From positions 1-7,216 of the forward strand of contig JAFYMZ010000138.1 of assembly GCA_017548175.1 (NCBI GenBank): a stretch of 7,216 bases of DNA, read 5' to 3'. The stretch is from Clostridia bacterium. Lineage in GTDB: Bacteria > Bacillota_A > Clostridia > Oscillospirales > Butyricicoccaceae. Below the pieces are notes generated by a model. The model had not been told where the DNA came from and made no database searches. It saw nothing but the letters and a program-made list of their open reading frames with translations. Within the stretch, counting starts at the first letter, position 1; every line of letters starts with the position of its first letter. This document shows positions 5,623 to 7,216 of the stretch, piece by piece. A program made the position numbers and the translations under genes.

Positions 5623-6900
5623 ATGATGGAATATTGCAAGGCAAGTAAGCAAGAACTGCAGGCCGAACTGGCAGCGCTGCAGGCGAAGTACGATGTCTGC
5701 AAGGCCAAGGGCCTGAAATTGGATATGTCTCGCGGTAAGCCCTCTAAGGCGCAGCTGGATCTGTGTGAAGGTCTGCTGACTGCAGTCAGCGACGGTGCCC
5801 AGCTGAAGGGTGAGCAGGGCGACCTGCGCAACTATGGCGTATTGGACGGTGCCATTGAGTGCCGCCGTCTGTTTGCCGAACTGCTGGAAGTCCCCGTGGA
5901 AAATGTAATTGCCGGCGGAAACTCCAGCCTGACTATGATGTATGATACGATGATGCGCCTGTGGGTGTTTGGCGCGCCCGGTGTGAATCAGCCTTGGTGC
6001 CGTGAACCTTCTGTAAAATGGCTGTGCCCGGCGCCCGGTTATGACCGTCATTTTTCCATCTGCCAGCAGCTGGGTATGGAAATGATCACCGTTCCGATGC
6101 TGGATGACGGCCCCGATATGGACGTGGTGGAAGAACTGGTAAAGGATCCTGCGGTCAAGGGTGTTTGGTGCGTGCCCCGTTACTCCAATCCCGAGGGCAA
6201 GGTGTATTCAGATCAGGTGGTGCAGCGGTTTGCCGCGCTGAAGCCTGCCGCAGAAGATTTCCGCATCTTCTGGGACAATGCCTATGTGGTGCACCATCTG
6301 GTGGAAGATCCGCAGCCGATGCTGAACATCTTCGACGCCTGCAAAGCGCAGGGCAGTGAGGATATGGTGCTGATCTATACCTCTACCTCCAAGATCTCTT
6401 ATGCCGGTGGCGGTGTGGCCTGTATGGCTGCCTCTGCCGCGAATATTGCCTGGACCAAGAAAATTATGGGCGTGCAGGCCATCTCTGCCGATAAGGTAAA
6501 CCAGATGCGCCACGTACTGTATTTCAAGAATGCAGCCGGTGTTCATGCGCATATGAAGAAGCATGCAGAACTGCTGCAGCCCAAGTTTGAACTGGTGCTG
6601 GAAAAACTGCAGCAGGAACTGGCCGGTACCGGCGCAGGTACCTGGCATAAGCCGCAGGGCGGTTATTTCGTCAGCTTTGATGCCATGCCCGGCTGCGCCA
6701 GCCGCATCCATGCTCTGTGCAAGGAAGCCGGTCTGGTGATGACCGGTGCAGGCGCCACCTTCCCCTATGGCAAGGATCCGCAGGACAGCAATCTGCGCAT
6801 CGCACCTTCTCTGCCTCCGCTGGAGGAACTGGAGCAGGCCATGGAGGTCTTCTGCATTTGTGCAAAGCTGGCTGCCGTCGAGCGCTGCTTGGCACAGTAA
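5623..6900 (+). CDS. PLP-dependent class I aminotransferase, aspartate aminotransferase/MocR-like type
   Basis: Cytoplasmic pyridoxal-phosphate enzyme moving an amino group between an amino acid and a 2-oxo acid. By resemblance to the AspAT subgroup represented by the Corynebacterium enzyme (Pfam Aminotran_MocR type), aspartate/2-oxoglutarate is the likely pair. The protein has 425 residues, normal for that group. Visible landmarks are RGKPSKAQLDL (37-47), NYGVLDG (70-76), the phosphate-loop region AGGNSSLTMM (97-106), NPEGKVYS (189-196) in place of NPTG, WDNAY (217-221) with the pyridine-binding Asp218, STSKISYAGGG with PLP-Lys257, and NLRIAPS with the carboxylate-binding Arg392. There is no GntR helix-turn-helix domain, so it is an enzyme, not a MocR regulator. 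The start at 5623 follows AAGGAG (5611-5616) by 6 bases; a second ATG at 5626 is nearly as good. Substrate is inferred, not shown. Confidence 0.92.
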   Translation: MMEYCKASKQELQAELAALQAKYDVCKAKGLKLDMSRGKPSKAQLDLCEGLLTAVSDGAQLKGEQGDLRNYGVLDGAIECRRLFAELLEVPVENVIAGGNSSLTMMYDTMMRLWVFGAPGVNQPWCREPSVKWLCPAPGYDRHFSICQQLGMEMITVPMLDDGPDMDVVEELVKDPAVKGVWCVPRYSNPEGKVYSDQVVQRFAALKPAAEDFRIFWDNAYVVHHLVEDPQPMLNIFDACKAQGSEDMVLIYTSTSKISYAGGGVACMAASAANIAWTKKIMGVQAISADKVNQMRHVLYFKNAAGVHAHMKKHAELLQPKFELVLEKLQQELAGTGAGTWHKPQGGYFVSFDAMPGCASRIHALCKEAGLVMTGAGATFPYGKDPQDSNLRIAPSLPPLEELEQAMEVFCICAKLAAVERCLAQ

Positions 6901-6911
6901 ACGATCATAAC

Positions 6912-6942
6912 AGGCGGGAAGAAAATCTTCCCGCCTTATCTT
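6912..6942 (+). terminator. Hairpin after the aminotransferase, probable terminator or attenuating stem
   Basis: A perfect 11-bp stem, AGGCGGGAAGA (6912-6922) and TCTTCCCGCCT (6926-6936), has a 3-base AAA loop. It starts 11 bases after the aminotransferase stop. The following tract TTATCTT is only moderately T-rich, so termination may be partial and some readthrough into the next gene is possible. Confidence 0.7.
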
Positions 6943-6957
6943 GTACTTGATTCGCCG

Positions 6958-6964
6958 AAGGAGG
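6958..6964 (+). promoter_or_regulatory. Strong ribosome binding site of the nucleosidase gene
   Basis: AAGGAGG (6958-6964) is a near-full match to the anti-Shine-Dalgarno and lies 7 bases before the ATG at 6972. It fixes the start. No convincing -35/-10 pair is visible between the preceding hairpin and this site. Confidence 0.85.
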
Positions 6965-6971
6965 CGTTTTT

Positions 6972-7216
6972 ATGAAAACCGTTGGTATTTTGGCTCCTAT
7001 GGAGTTGGAGTATTTGCCTCTGCTGGAAAAACTGCAGGAGGCGGAGACCTGTGTTTTGGGCGGCACGCGCTGCACCGTCGGTATGCTGGGCAAGACCCGG
7101 GTCATCCTGCACGAATGCAGTGTAGGCAAGGTCAATGCCGCGCTGCACACCCAGCTGCTGATCGATACCTATCACCCCGATGCGATCCTGAATGTGGGCA
7201 TCGCAGGGTCGCTGAC
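6972..7216 (+). CDS. mtnN: 5'-methylthioadenosine/S-adenosylhomocysteine nucleosidase, N-terminal part (partial)
   Basis: Cytoplasmic enzyme that removes adenine from methylthioadenosine and S-adenosylhomocysteine, in methionine salvage, SAM by-product detoxification and the route to autoinducer-2. The gene runs off the right edge; 81 full codons are visible. The protein opens MKTVGILAPMELEYLPLLEK, matching the family's MKIGIIGAMEEE start, and Glu13 aligns with the catalytic Glu12 of the E. coli enzyme. CSVGKVNAALHTQLLIDTY (about 51-69) and DAILNVGIAGSL (about 72-83 in the family alignment, at the window edge) match the SGIGKVNAA and NTGxAGG blocks. A related nucleoside phosphorylase-superfamily member such as futalosine hydrolase cannot be fully ruled out without the C-terminus. 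It may be expressed by readthrough from the aminotransferase. Confidence 0.85.
   Translation, partial: MKTVGILAPMELEYLPLLEKLQEAETCVLGGTRCTVGMLGKTRVILHECSVGKVNAALHTQLLIDTYHPDAILNVGIAGSL

Noticed and set aside
5203..6051. Open frame of 282 codons on the minus strand across the regulator, spacer and aminotransferase
   Set aside because: It spans two well-supported genes and two regulatory regions, has a low-complexity basic/Cys composition and no start signals.

Overview
The window looks like an ordinary chromosomal segment of a low-to-mid GC Gram-positive gut anaerobe. The proteins read as Clostridia, and my best guess is the Oscillospiraceae (Faecalibacterium/Gemmiger/Subdoligranulum-like). 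That placement rests on protein style, strong AGGAGG-type ribosome binding sites and coding bias only; no 16S or other marker is present. I see no insertion sequences, integrases, tRNA or rRNA genes, CRISPR arrays or phage genes.

Layout. (1) Positions 1-603, minus strand: the N-terminal 201 residues of an oligoendopeptidase F (pepF), running off the left edge. (2) A divergent intergenic region (604-792) carries a promoter facing each way. The rightward one is a near-consensus extended -10 promoter for typA/bipA (793-2622), a ribosome-associated GTPase. (3) typA converges on an eamA-lgt pair on the minus strand, with a single symmetric hairpin (2633-2663) as the likely terminator for both. The pair is an EamA/DMT-family permease (3539-4447) and prolipoprotein diacylglyceryl transferase (2670-3542), joined by a 4-base ATGA overlap. 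(4) A 271-base AT-rich divergent region holds the eamA promoter, a 9-bp-arm palindrome beside its -35 box, and a weaker extended -10 promoter for an OmpR/PhoB-type response regulator (4719-5396). (5) After a hairpin terminator and a short spacer comes a class I aminotransferase of the AspAT/MocR-like type (5623-6900). Its promoter sits inside a perfect 10-bp-arm inverted repeat. (6) A strong hairpin separates it from the 5' end of a 5'-methylthioadenosine/S-adenosylhomocysteine nucleosidase (6972 to the right edge).

The genes do not form one pathway. They are housekeeping functions: translation/stress GTPase, lipoprotein maturation, peptide breakdown, amino-acid transamination and SAM by-product salvage. 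The permease and the regulator are the two genes of unknown physiological target. The items most worth a second look are the response regulator, which has no kinase beside it and has two changed residues in its phosphorylation pocket, and the two palindromes placed on the promoters of eamA and the aminotransferase. I did not find a previously undescribed multi-gene system here.
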